A stretch of DNA of 64,000 nucleotides. Origin: Listeria welshimeri serovar 6b str. SLCC5334 (GTDB taxonomy: Bacteria > Bacillota > Bacilli > Lactobacillales > Listeriaceae). A model generated the notes under the pieces. That model was not told where the DNA came from. It saw nothing but the letters and a program-made list of their open reading frames with translations, and did no database searches. Of this stretch, positions 35,643 to 45,105 are shown piece after piece. A program made the position numbers and the translations under genes. The stretch is taken from NCBI RefSeq assembly GCF_000060285.1, contig NC_008555.1:1736001-1800000 (forward strand), read 5' to 3'. Each line of letters starts with the position of its first letter. Position 1 is the first letter of the stretch.

Positions 35643-36536
35643 ATGAAACAATTTTTAAATAAAAACACCCCCTATTTGTTTATTTCGCCAGCACTGTTTT
35701 TGCTTCTACTATTTTCTTTACTTCCTATTTTGCTTGCTTTTGTGATTAGTTTTACCGATATTGATTTAGTAGGGCTTGCTGATTACTCAAAAATTAACTT
35801 TGTCGGTGTGGACAATTACGTCAATATTATGCAAGACCCGGTATTTTTAAAATCTATTTTTAACACACTATTCTATGTTGTTATTGGTGTTCCGCTAGTT
35901 ATTATATGCTCCCTTGGCATTGCACTAATGATTAACTTTTCGCAAGCAAAGATTTTCCAGTTCTTCCGATTAATTTTCTACACGCCTTCTATTACAAATG
36001 TTGTCGCTGTAGCAGTTGTTTGGAGTTACTTATATAATCCACGGTTTGGTTTACTTAATTACTTGCTTTCGTTCTTAGATCTTGGTCCTATACCTTGGCT
36101 ACAAGACCCAACGATTGCCAAACTATCACTTATTATACTAGCCGTTTGGCGCGCTATTGGTGTGAATATGATTATTTTCTTAGCCGCCCTTCAAGGAATT
36201 CCGCGTGAATACTATGAAGCTGCCTCTCTTGACGGAGCGAATAGCCGTCAACAATTATTTAAAATCACGGTTCCTATGCTTCGTTTCGCGATTTTCTTTG
36301 TAACAGTCACTACGATGATCGGTTGGTTGCAATTCTTCGAGGAACCGTTTGTTATGACAGAAGGTGGCCCACTCGATAGCACAAACTCAGTCGCACTATT
36401 TATTTATCAAAACGGTTTCCAATTAAGTAAGTTTGGTTATGCCGCTGCTGGATCATTCATCTTGTTTATTGCAATTATAATCATCACGATTATTCAATTC
36501 CGTATTCAGCGCAAAAATAATGATGGGGATATTTAA
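35643..36536 (+). CDS. Sugar ABC transporter permease (MalF type)
   Basis: 297 residues with six hydrophobic helices. The cytoplasmic coupling motif Glu-Ala-Ala-Ser-Leu-Asp-Gly-Ala-Asn lies near residue 195, contacting the ATPase. First of two permeases for the beta-1,2-glucan oligosaccharide importer; the second starts 17 bp downstream with its own AGAGGAG site. Confidence 0.92.
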   Translation: MKQFLNKNTPYLFISPALFLLLLFSLLPILLAFVISFTDIDLVGLADYSKINFVGVDNYVNIMQDPVFLKSIFNTLFYVVIGVPLVIICSLGIALMINFSQAKIFQFFRLIFYTPSITNVVAVAVVWSYLYNPRFGLLNYLLSFLDLGPIPWLQDPTIAKLSLIILAVWRAIGVNMIIFLAALQGIPREYYEAASLDGANSRQQLFKITVPMLRFAIFFVTVTTMIGWLQFFEEPFVMTEGGPLDSTNSVALFIYQNGFQLSKFGYAAAGSFILFIAIIIITIIQFRIQRKNNDGDI

Positions 36537-36553
36537 GAGAGGAGTGTTTATAA

Positions 36554-37384
36554 ATGAATCAATATAGACAAAAATCACGCGGTTCTCAAATTGCCGTCAT
36601 TACTATACTAACCGTTGGCGGATTCTTTATGATTTTACCATTCATTTGGATGGTTCTCTCCTCTTTGAAGACGGATGCAGAAATTTTAAAAATTCCACCT
36701 ACTATTTGGCCAGAAACTTTTACACTGGATAATTTCACCAAATTATTTACGGAAATGGACTTTGCTATTTACTTAAAAAACACATTAATTATTGTGTTCT
36801 TCTCGTTTTTCGGTTTATTTTTAAATGCGATGGCAGGTTATGGTTTTGCTAAATTTAAATTTAAAGGGAAAAACAAGTTATTTTACCTCGTTCTTGCTAC
36901 GATGATGATTCCCGGGCAAGTAACAATGATTCCAGTTTACTTACTGCTTAATGCGGCTGGATTAACAAACACCATGACAGGGATTGTACTTCCAGGACTC
37001 GTTGGTGCATTCGGGATTTTCTTATTCCGACAATTTATGTCCACCATTTCTGATGATTTATTAGAAGCTGCAAGACTTGACGGGGCTAGCGAATTTTATA
37101 TTTTCTGGCGAATTGTTATTCCAATCTCACGTCCAGTCCTTGCCGTCCAAGGAATTCTAACTTTTATAGCTGGTTGGAACTCGTTCTTATGGCCATTAAT
37201 CATTGCCAACGACGAAAAATTCTATACCTTATCAGTTGGACTCCAATTACTAAAAGGACAATATGGCAGCAACTACGCCTTACAAATGGCCGGAGCAACA
37301 TTCATGGTTATACCAATTATCTTGATTTTCATGACGTTCCAAAAATACATTTTAAAAGGTTTCAATGTATCTGGAATGAAATAA
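36554..37384 (+). CDS. Sugar ABC transporter permease (MalG type)
   Basis: 276 residues, six hydrophobic helices, coupling motif Glu-Ala-Ala-Arg-Leu-Asp-Gly-Ala-Ser near residue 180, and the C-terminal Phe-Asn-Val-Ser-Gly-Met-Lys ending common in MalG-like proteins. Last gene of the importer operon. No ATPase gene follows, so the transporter must borrow a shared MsmK/MsmX-like ATPase encoded elsewhere. Confidence 0.92.
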   Translation: MNQYRQKSRGSQIAVITILTVGGFFMILPFIWMVLSSLKTDAEILKIPPTIWPETFTLDNFTKLFTEMDFAIYLKNTLIIVFFSFFGLFLNAMAGYGFAKFKFKGKNKLFYLVLATMMIPGQVTMIPVYLLLNAAGLTNTMTGIVLPGLVGAFGIFLFRQFMSTISDDLLEAARLDGASEFYIFWRIVIPISRPVLAVQGILTFIAGWNSFLWPLIIANDEKFYTLSVGLQLLKGQYGSNYALQMAGATFMVIPIILIFMTFQKYILKGFNVSGMK

Positions 37385-37389
37385 TTAGT

Positions 37390-37430
37390 CAAAAAGAGCT
37401 TACCCTTTTTTTAGGATAAGCTCTTTTTTA
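37390..37430. terminator. Bidirectional terminator between the importer and gltD
   Basis: AAAAAGAGCTTA-cCC / GGaTAAGCTCTTTTTT stem around a T-rich loop, T-runs on both strands. Serves the converging importer operon and gltBD operon. Confidence 0.88.
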
Positions 37431-38900
37431 TTATGGTAAAAATGTTTCTCCCATCAAGTAAAAGTCTACTTCTCGTGCAGCTTCTCTTCCTTCTGCGATG
37501 GCGGTTACAACTAAACTTTGACCAAACCGAGCATCCCCACATGCAAATACGCCCTCTTCACTTGTGCGATAAAAACCTTTGGCTGCATCGATTGTATGGC
37601 GGTCAGTTTTTCCAACACCAAAGTTTGCAAAAATATCTTCTGTCGTACCTGCGAATCCAATCGCGATTAAAACCATATCTACTTCAAAAAATCTTTCGCT
37701 ACCTTCGATTGGTGTATATTTTCTTATCTCTTTATCTGCAGTCACTTCTACTGTATTTAGTCCAATAAGGTTACCAGCTGCATCTTTTTCAAAAGAAGTA
37801 GTATTGATGAGGTATTCACGTGGATCTTTTCCATAAACAGCCTCTGCTTCTTCATGTGCATAATCCATTTTGAACACACGTGGATATTCTGGCCATGGAT
37901 TTTTGTTATTTCTTTGTTCTGGTAATTTGTCTTGAATACCGAATTGGTAAATACTTTTGGCACCTTGTCTTAGCGCGGTCGCCACACAATCAGCGCCTGT
38001 ATCCCCGCCACCAATGATTACCACATTTTTCCCCTTAGCAGAGAGTGTTTGAACGCCACCATTATCTAAATTATCTCGTGTACTTTGGGTTAAATATGGA
38101 ACAGCGAAATGAATACCATTTGCATCACGACCAGAAAGTTTAATATCACGTGCATTACCAGCTCCTGTTGCAAGCACAATAGAATCATACTCAGCGCGTA
38201 GTTCTGCAAAAGTAATATCTGTCCCCGCTGCAACACCTGTAACGAATTCAATGCCTTCTTCAGCCATCAAGTTTACTCGACGTGTCACTTGTTCTTTTTC
38301 TAACTTCATTGTTGGTATACCGTACATTAATAAGCCGCCAATTCGATCACTTTTTTCAATGACTGTCACGCTATGCCCAGCTTTATTTAATTGATCAGCA
38401 CAAGCAAGCCCAGCTGGTCCGGAGCCGATAACTGCGATTCGTTTCCCGGTACGCTTTTTTGGTGGCGCTGGTTTAATCCATCCTTCTTCAAAACCACGGT
38501 CAATAATCGCTTTTTCGATTGATTTAATTCCAACAGCGGGTTCAGAGATGGCTACTGTACAACCACCTTCACACGGCGCAGGACAAATTCGACCAGTAAA
38601 TTCAGGGAAATTATTTGTTTTTAACAGGAGTTGTAATGCCTCATACCAGTCACCTCGGTAAACGGCATCGTTCCACTCTGGAATTAAATTATGCAGCGGA
38701 CAACCTGATACGCCGTTTTTAATTTCCATTCCTACGCTACAAAATGGAACACCACAATCCATACAACGAGCAGCTTGTAACGTTAAATCCGCTACCGGCA
38801 TTGGTAAACTATATTCGTTCCAGTCACGTGTCCGGCTTTTCGGATCGCGCCCTTTGGAGGGAATTCGGTCATATTCCATAAATCCAGTTGCTTTTCCCAT
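37431..38900 (-). CDS. gltD: Glutamate synthase small subunit
   Basis: 489 residues, full length. N-terminal cysteine clusters for two 4Fe-4S centres (Cys-Met-Asp-Cys-Gly-Val-Pro-Phe-Cys and Cys-Pro-Ala-Pro-Cys-Glu-Gly-Gly-Cys) are followed by an FAD site (Gly-Ser-Gly-Pro-Ala-Gly-Leu) and an NADPH site (Gly-Gly-Gly-Asp-Thr-Gly-Ala-Asp-Cys). It takes electrons from NADPH and passes them to the large subunit. It lies 14 bp after gltB in one operon. Confidence 0.96.
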   Translation of the reverse strand: MGKATGFMEYDRIPSKGRDPKSRTRDWNEYSLPMPVADLTLQAARCMDCGVPFCSVGMEIKNGVSGCPLHNLIPEWNDAVYRGDWYEALQLLLKTNNFPEFTGRICPAPCEGGCTVAISEPAVGIKSIEKAIIDRGFEEGWIKPAPPKKRTGKRIAVIGSGPAGLACADQLNKAGHSVTVIEKSDRIGGLLMYGIPTMKLEKEQVTRRVNLMAEEGIEFVTGVAAGTDITFAELRAEYDSIVLATGAGNARDIKLSGRDANGIHFAVPYLTQSTRDNLDNGGVQTLSAKGKNVVIIGGGDTGADCVATALRQGAKSIYQFGIQDKLPEQRNNKNPWPEYPRVFKMDYAHEEAEAVYGKDPREYLINTTSFEKDAAGNLIGLNTVEVTADKEIRKYTPIEGSERFFEVDMVLIAIGFAGTTEDIFANFGVGKTDRHTIDAAKGFYRTSEEGVFACGDARFGQSLVVTAIAEGREAAREVDFYLMGETFLP

Positions 38901-38914
38901 GGTATCACTCCTCT

Positions 38915-41900
38915 CTATTTCGCCGCTCCGGCAACTAATTTTCCGTCTTTATGTTCATAAAAAGCTTGTAACTCTGCTTCATCATGTGTTTTTCCAGTTT
39001 GTTCTAGCGAGGTTATTCTTGTTAACATCATTTCATATTCATTTGGAATAACGAAAATAAAATTCGTTTTCTCTTTTTCCCAATTAGCGATAATTTCTTT
39101 CGCAAAAGCACTTCCAGTTAGTTTAGCATGTTGTTCAATTAATTGTTTTAATTTAGCTAATTCAGGTGTATTTAAAGTCGACCGGCTGCTTACAAGCTCA
39201 TGATTGATTTTAGCAGTTGTTTCTTGGATATCTTTCGTATAAATGTAAGCTACCCCTCCAGACATTCCGGCTGCAAAGTTCTCGCCGATTTCACCTAGAA
39301 TAACAACCGCACCTCCTGTCATATATTCACAACCATTGTCGCCAATTCCTTCCACTACAGCTGTCGCACCACTATTACGTACTGCAAAACGTGCACCTGC
39401 TTTACCGTGCATATACGCATATCCGCCTGTTGCGCCGTATAGCGTAACATTTCCAACAATCGCTGAATCATGGGCATTAATAGGTGTTTTTTGATCGGGA
39501 CTAACAATCAATTTGCCTCCTGATAGTCCTTTTCCAAAGTAGTCATTCGCATCACCGTGGATTCGAAGTGTCATACCAAGTGGCGTATAAGCCCCAAAGC
39601 TCTGACCCGCAGAACCAACAAAATCAAGAGAAATGGTGTCTTCAGGTAAGCCTTCTGCGCCGTATTTTTCACTAATGAAAGAGCCTGCAATCGTACCAAT
39701 AGCGCGGTCTACATTACGTACAGCAAAAGTTCCTGTTACTTTTTCACCGTTTTCTAAAGCTGGTTGAATTAATGGAACAATTTCACGCATATCTAATGTT
39801 TGGTCGATTTTGTGATCTTGATTTTTTGTGCAATATTGGACTTGGTTTTTATAAAAATCATCACTATAAAGCATATTCGAAAAGTCGATATATTTCGCTT
39901 TCCAGTGGGAATCTTTTTTCTCATGTGTCGTTAAATATTCTTTATGTCCAATAATTTCTGTTAAACTCTTAAACCCTAGTTCTGCCATCATTTCACGCAT
40001 TTCCGCAACGATAAAATGGAAGAAATTCACTACATAATCTGCTGATCCACCGAATTTTTTTCTAAGTTCTGGATTTTGAGTAGCTACACCAACTGGACAT
40101 GTATCTAAATGACAAACGCGCATCATGACACATCCAAGCGTTACTAGAGGGGCAGTAGCAAATCCAAATTCTTCTGCACCTAGCATAGCGGCAACTAAAA
40201 CATCTTTCCCTGTCATTAATTTGCCATCTGTTTCAACAACCACTTTGTTTCTCAAACCATTGAGAAGTAGTGTTTGATGCGTTTCTGCTAAACCAATTTC
40301 CCACGGTACGCCTGCATGTCGGATACTTGTTCTTGCTGCCGCACCAGTGCCACCTTCATAACCACTTACTAAAATAACATCCGCATTTCCTTTCGCCACC
40401 CCAGCAGCAATTGTACCAATACCAGTTTTCGAAACTAATTTTACATTTATACGTGCCTTTTGATTCGCATTTTTTAAGTCGAAAATAAGTTGCGATAAAT
40501 CTTCAATGGAATAAATATCATGATGTGGTGGTGGTGAAATGAGGCCAACTCCTGTCGTTGAACCACGCGTTTTCGAAATCCACGGATACACTTTATTTCC
40601 TGGCAAATGTCCGCCTTCACCTGGTTTTGCACCTTGAGCCATTTTGATTTGCAGTTCTTCTGCGTTAACCAAATAGTGACTTGTAACACCAAAACGACCA
40701 GAAGCGATTTGTTTAATAGCACTTCTACGCCAGTCTCCGTTTTCGTCAGGCGTAAAGCGGTTCGGATTTTCGCCACCTTCTCCACTATTACTTTTTCCTC
40801 CAATACGGTTCATCGCGATAGCAAGCGCTTCATGAGCTTCTTGACTAATCGAACCATAAGACATCGCACCTGACTTAAATCGTTTAAAAATTGCTTCTGC
40901 AGGTTCTACTTCATCTATAGGAATTGGTTTACGGTCACTAGTAAATGTTAACAATCCTCTTAAAAAGGCATTGTTTTGATTTTGCATCAAATCAGCATAT
41001 AAATTATAAGTTTCTCGATCATTTTCCCGAGTAGCTTGTTGTAAGGAATGAATTGCCAATGGATTATACACATGGTATTCTCCATTTGAACGCCATTGAT
41101 ATTCCCCGCCTGTATTAAGGGTGAAGCTTTGGTAGCCGATATCATGATAAGCTTCACGATGCCGCAGCCAAGCTTCTTGCGCAATTACTTCAAGTGGAAT
41201 CCCACCAATTTGCGAAGCTGTACCTGGAAAATAATGACTAATTACTTCATCACCAATTCCAATAGCTTCAAAAATCTGCGCACCACGATAACTTTGAACT
41301 GTAGATATGCCCATTTTCGACATAATTTTTAGAATACCATCCGTAATTGCTTCAATATAGCGACTTTCCGCCTCATCAAGCGTAAATCCTTTTATTCGTC
41401 CCTCAGTAATTAAGCCATCAAAAGTATCAATAGCCAGACTTGGGAAAACAGCGTCCGCGCCGTAACCGATTAAAAGCGCACATTGATGTACATCTCTTGC
41501 TTCTGCCGTTTTGACAATAATACTTACTTTCGTTCGCGTTCCTGCTTTCACTAAATGGTGATGTAAGCCACTTACAGCCAGTAATGCCGGTATCCCAATC
41601 CAGTCCGCATTCACCCCATCATCTGTTAAAACAATTAATTCTGCACCGTCCGCAATTTTTTTGTCTGCTTCTATAAATAATTCATCTAAGCGTTTTTCTA
41701 GTCCATCACGCTCTTCTGCTTTAAATAAAATCGGTAAGGTGACAGTTGGTTTCGTGAATTTGGTTTGAAACATAAGTGCCGCAAATTCTTTTCGTGATAA
41801 AATAGGAGTTTTCAAGCGAATACGCTTAGCATTTTTCGCAGTTGGATTTAAAATATTGCCTTCATCTCCCAGTAATGTCATCGCAGAAGTAACCGTTTCT

Positions 41901-43507
41901 TCACGAATACCATCAATTGGTGGATTCGTTACTTGAGCAAAAAGCTGTTTAAAATAATTAAATAATACTTGCGGACGCTGGCTTAAAACAGCGAGTGGCG
42001 CATCGTAACCCATTGCTCCCATTGGATCTTTTTTCTCTGTTACCATTGGAATCAAAATTTTATTTAATTCATCTTGTGTGTAACCAAATGCCCGTTGCTT
42101 TTTGAAACGCTCTGATTTATCCATAGACTCATAGTTTAAATCCGCTGTTACTAAATCGGCAATCTCCGTCATTTCCGCATCTAGCCATTCACGGTAGTTG
42201 TTTTCTGTTGTAAGTTCATTTTTTAGTTCAGAATCTGTCACAATTCTTCCTTCTTCTAAATCAATTAACAACATCGTTCCCGCACCCACTGTTTCTTTGC
42301 GAATAACCTCGCTCGGATCGATAGGCACAACACCAGTTTCTGAGGAATAGATGATCGTATGGTCCTTCGTTTCATAATAACGCGCCGGACGTAAACCATT
42401 TCTATCTAAAATCGTTCCAATCACACGACCGTTTGTAAATGAAATAGATGTCGGTCCATCCCAAGGCTCCATTAATGTACTATGATATTCATAAAAAGCA
42501 CGTTTTGGATCCGTCATATGTGGATTCTTGTCCCATGGTTCTGGAATCAGCATCATCGCCGCATGAGGTAACGACCTCCCCGATTGCACTAAAAACTCTA
42601 ACGCATTATCCAAAGTTGCTGAATCACTTCCATTTTCATCAACAACCGGTAATAATTTAGCTAAATCTTTTCCAAATAGTGCGGATTCTGCTCTTTTTTC
42701 CCGAGCTTTCATCCAGTTGACATTCCCACGTTGCGTATTGATTTCACCATTATGAATTAAATAACGATATGGATGCGCCCTTTCCCAGCTAGGAAAAGTA
42801 TTCGTTGAAAAACGAGAATGCACTAGCGCAAAAGCCGACACATACGCGGGATCCGCTAAATCTAAATAGTATTGATTAATTTGTTCTGGTAGTAACATCC
42901 CTTTAAAAATAACGGTTCTAGTGGATAAACTAGGAACATAAAAAGTTTCCGTAATTAACTCCGAAGTAGCAGCAAACTTTTCGATTTGTTTTCTGATTAA
43001 ATAAAGTGCCCGTTCAAATTCAGCTTCGTCTAATAAAGGATTTTTTTGGATAAATAATTGATAAATAGCTGGTTCTGTTTTTCTAGCACCTGCGCCTACT
43101 TTTGTTACATCGGTTGGCAATTTGCGCCAACCGAGAAAAGTTTGATCTTCACTAGCAATTAGTTTTTCCGTTTCATTCATTAGACACTCACGTTCTTCTT
43201 TATTTTGCGGGAAATTAAACATCCCAACTGCATAATGATATTTTTCTGGTAACTCGATACCTTGTTTTTGACACTCACGCCGGAAGAAAGAGTCAGAAAT
43301 TTCAAGTAAAATACCAGCCCCGTCACCGGTATCACCGCCCACTTCCCCGCCGCGATGTTTGAGTTGACAAAGCATATGAATGCCTTGCTCCACAATTTTA
43401 TGAGAAGAAATCTTTTTAATATTAGCTACAAATCCAATTCCGCAAGCGTCATGCTCATTTTCCGGATTATAAAGGCCGTGTTTTTTTGGTAAATTAGTTT
43501 GTTTCAT
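38915..43507 (-). CDS. gltB: Glutamate synthase large subunit
   Basis: 1530 residues. After a ~21-residue propeptide, Cys22 (in Asp-Ala-Cys-Gly-Ile-Gly) is the class II glutaminase nucleophile exposed by self-cleavage. Next come the central domain, the FMN-binding synthase domain (Gly-Gly-Lys-Ser-Asn-Ser-Gly-Glu-Gly-Gly), the 3Fe-4S cysteines (Cys-x5-Cys-His-Leu-Asp-Thr-Cys-Pro) and the C-terminal beta-helix GXGXG domain. It makes two glutamates from glutamine and 2-oxoglutarate. Transcribed divergently from gltC. Confidence 0.97.
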   Translation of the reverse strand: MKQTNLPKKHGLYNPENEHDACGIGFVANIKKISSHKIVEQGIHMLCQLKHRGGEVGGDTGDGAGILLEISDSFFRRECQKQGIELPEKYHYAVGMFNFPQNKEERECLMNETEKLIASEDQTFLGWRKLPTDVTKVGAGARKTEPAIYQLFIQKNPLLDEAEFERALYLIRKQIEKFAATSELITETFYVPSLSTRTVIFKGMLLPEQINQYYLDLADPAYVSAFALVHSRFSTNTFPSWERAHPYRYLIHNGEINTQRGNVNWMKAREKRAESALFGKDLAKLLPVVDENGSDSATLDNALEFLVQSGRSLPHAAMMLIPEPWDKNPHMTDPKRAFYEYHSTLMEPWDGPTSISFTNGRVIGTILDRNGLRPARYYETKDHTIIYSSETGVVPIDPSEVIRKETVGAGTMLLIDLEEGRIVTDSELKNELTTENNYREWLDAEMTEIADLVTADLNYESMDKSERFKKQRAFGYTQDELNKILIPMVTEKKDPMGAMGYDAPLAVLSQRPQVLFNYFKQLFAQVTNPPIDGIREETVTSAMTLLGDEGNILNPTAKNAKRIRLKTPILSRKEFAALMFQTKFTKPTVTLPILFKAEERDGLEKRLDELFIEADKKIADGAELIVLTDDGVNADWIGIPALLAVSGLHHHLVKAGTRTKVSIIVKTAEARDVHQCALLIGYGADAVFPSLAIDTFDGLITEGRIKGFTLDEAESRYIEAITDGILKIMSKMGISTVQSYRGAQIFEAIGIGDEVISHYFPGTASQIGGIPLEVIAQEAWLRHREAYHDIGYQSFTLNTGGEYQWRSNGEYHVYNPLAIHSLQQATRENDRETYNLYADLMQNQNNAFLRGLLTFTSDRKPIPIDEVEPAEAIFKRFKSGAMSYGSISQEAHEALAIAMNRIGGKSNSGEGGENPNRFTPDENGDWRRSAIKQIASGRFGVTSHYLVNAEELQIKMAQGAKPGEGGHLPGNKVYPWISKTRGSTTGVGLISPPPHHDIYSIEDLSQLIFDLKNANQKARINVKLVSKTGIGTIAAGVAKGNADVILVSGYEGGTGAAARTSIRHAGVPWEIGLAETHQTLLLNGLRNKVVVETDGKLMTGKDVLVAAMLGAEEFGFATAPLVTLGCVMMRVCHLDTCPVGVATQNPELRKKFGGSADYVVNFFHFIVAEMREMMAELGFKSLTEIIGHKEYLTTHEKKDSHWKAKYIDFSNMLYSDDFYKNQVQYCTKNQDHKIDQTLDMREIVPLIQPALENGEKVTGTFAVRNVDRAIGTIAGSFISEKYGAEGLPEDTISLDFVGSAGQSFGAYTPLGMTLRIHGDANDYFGKGLSGGKLIVSPDQKTPINAHDSAIVGNVTLYGATGGYAYMHGKAGARFAVRNSGATAVVEGIGDNGCEYMTGGAVVILGEIGENFAAGMSGGVAYIYTKDIQETTAKINHELVSSRSTLNTPELAKLKQLIEQHAKLTGSAFAKEIIANWEKEKTNFIFVIPNEYEMMLTRITSLEQTGKTHDEAELQAFYEHKDGKLVAGAAK

Positions 43508-43619
43508 CCTAGTTCCTCCTCTTCAAAAACGGAATCATCCGTATCGTACCATCTAAATTATTCAAATTAACTGATAATTAACTGGCAATCCAGCTTACCT
43601 TACATTTCTTGTAGTATCT

Positions 43620-43683
43620 ATTTTATTCCTTTTCATTTATCGAAACAATATATATAATAGAATAAAACAATCTCATTTCGAGA
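43620..43683. promoter_or_regulatory. Overlapping divergent gltB and gltC promoters with a LysR-type box
   Basis: gltB, minus strand: TTGTTT (43648-43643), 17-bp spacer, TAAAAT (43625-43620). gltC, plus strand: TATAAT at 43653-43658. The dyad TCTC-N5-GAGA (43671-43683), a T-N11-A LysR box, lies between the gltC -10 and its start and upstream of the gltB -35. This layout allows GltC to activate gltBD and repress itself. Confidence 0.7.
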
Positions 43684-43700
43684 ACAATCGGAGGTAAGTA

Positions 43701-44588
43701 ATGGAACTTAGACAATTAAAGTATTTCATGGAAGTAGCCCGCGTCGAGCATATGACCAAAGCTAGCGAGAATTTGCACGTAGCCCAATCTGCCGTTAGTA
43801 GACAGATAACGAAACTTGAGGAAGAATTAGGTGTTCCTTTATTTGATCGTGTTGGTCGAAATATGCAGCTTACAAGTGTTGGCCAAGATTTCCTAAATCA
43901 AGCGGCTATTGCCTTAAATGAATTACAAAAAGCCGAAGCCCTCGTGACTGAATACACCGACCCCACTCAAGGAACTGTACGTGTTGGTTTACCAAATTCA
44001 TTATCTACCAAAGTCTTGCCATCTGTTATTTCTACTTTTCGAGAAAAATATCCACAAATTACCTACCAATTTATGGAAGGAACAAATGAAGAACTTACCG
44101 AAATGCTTGTAAATGGTGTACTTGACATGACTTTCCTCTCACCTGTCCCTGAATCTAATGAACAAATCGAAGCTATCCGTTTTTTTGATGAAAAGTTGAA
44201 ATTAATCGTTCCAACAACCCATCCACTTGCAGAAAACTTCAATGTGTCACTCAAAGAACTCGCCAATGAAAAATTCGTACTCTATCCAGAAGACTTTGAT
44301 TTATATAAAATTGTTACGAAAGCAGCAAATAAAAAAGGCTTTGAACCACAAATTGCCTTTCAAAGTAGAGATTTTTATACCATTCAGGGTTTAGTTGGAG
44401 CAGGACTTGGTATTAGCATTTTACCAGAAATGATTTTGGATGGTGCCATTTTTAAAGAAACGAAAAGTATTGTTTTGCGCGACAAAGAATTGCGACGTTC
44501 GGTTGGAATTATTACAACCAAAAAACGGAACCTATCCCCTTCTGAGAATTTGTTCCGTTCTTTTATTATTTCATTCTTTTCCCATTAA
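43701..44588 (+). CDS. gltC: LysR family regulator of gltBD
   Basis: 295 residues. N-terminal winged HTH (Met-Thr-Lys-Ala-Ser-Glu-Asn-Leu-His-Val-Ala-Gln-Ser-Ala-Val-Ser-Arg-Gln, residues ~18-35) and a LysR effector-binding domain. Divergent from gltB with a typical LysR box between them, the same arrangement as gltC-gltAB in B. subtilis. There GltC activates glutamate synthase in response to 2-oxoglutarate and glutamate. The stop overlaps the converging GNAT gene by 4 bp. Confidence 0.92.
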   Translation: MELRQLKYFMEVARVEHMTKASENLHVAQSAVSRQITKLEEELGVPLFDRVGRNMQLTSVGQDFLNQAAIALNELQKAEALVTEYTDPTQGTVRVGLPNSLSTKVLPSVISTFREKYPQITYQFMEGTNEELTEMLVNGVLDMTFLSPVPESNEQIEAIRFFDEKLKLIVPTTHPLAENFNVSLKELANEKFVLYPEDFDLYKIVTKAANKKGFEPQIAFQSRDFYTIQGLVGAGLGISILPEMILDGAIFKETKSIVLRDKELRRSVGIITTKKRNLSPSENLFRSFIISFFSH

Positions 44589-45103
44589 TTATTTTCCGAA
44601 AAAGCAGCTGGATAATGAATTGTTCCTGCTAGATTTTCCAAACTACCATCATATAATTCTAACAACATAAAATATTCAGCAGGTACATCAAACGGAGCTC
44701 GGATACCAAATTGCTCGGAAGAAATAAATCCAAATCTCGGATAAAAATCAGCATGTCCTAGCACAGCAATAGCCGGATATGCTTTTTCGCGTGCCAATCG
44801 GATGCCTTCTTCCATAAGCTTCGAGCCAATTCGAGAACCCTGATACTCTGGTAAAACAGCTAAAGGTGCGAGCGCTAAAATAAATCTACTTCGCCCAGCT
44901 GCTTCAAGTGAAATCTCACTAAACATAAGATAACCAACAATGTTACCATCAAAAGCTTCGACTACTAATGATAAACTTGGCTGATAATAATCAGATGAAC
45001 GGATACTTTCAATTAAGTCTGCCTCCACGGTTCCTTTAAAAGCTTCTTCATTCACACGACGAATGGCCTGAAAATCTTGTGGTTGTTCTTTCCGAATAAT
45101 CAT
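44585..45103 (-). CDS. GNAT family N-acetyltransferase
   Basis: 172 residues of the YhbS-like GNAT branch: Leu-Ala-Pro-Leu-Ala-Val-Leu-Pro-Glu-Tyr-Gln-Gly-Ser-Arg-Ile-Gly-Ser-Lys-Leu provides the acetyl-CoA loop, followed by Val-Leu-Gly-His-Ala-Asp-Phe-Tyr-Pro-Arg-Phe-Gly-Phe. It follows the glycerol dehydrogenase-like gene by 2 bp on the same strand, so the two are co-translated. Substrate unknown. Confidence 0.88.
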   Translation of the reverse strand: MIIRKEQPQDFQAIRRVNEEAFKGTVEADLIESIRSSDYYQPSLSLVVEAFDGNIVGYLMFSEISLEAAGRSRFILALAPLAVLPEYQGSRIGSKLMEEGIRLAREKAYPAIAVLGHADFYPRFGFISSEQFGIRAPFDVPAEYFMLLELYDGSLENLAGTIHYPAAFSENN

Positions 45104-45105
45104 TT

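Noticed and set aside
42448-42660. Antisense frame inside gltB
   Set aside because: Shadow frame of a fully conserved enzyme with no independent signal.
43598-43614. Second VirR-like site upstream of gltB (CTTACATTTCTTGTAG)
   Set aside because: Half-site spacing is one base off, and gltBD is not a plausible target.
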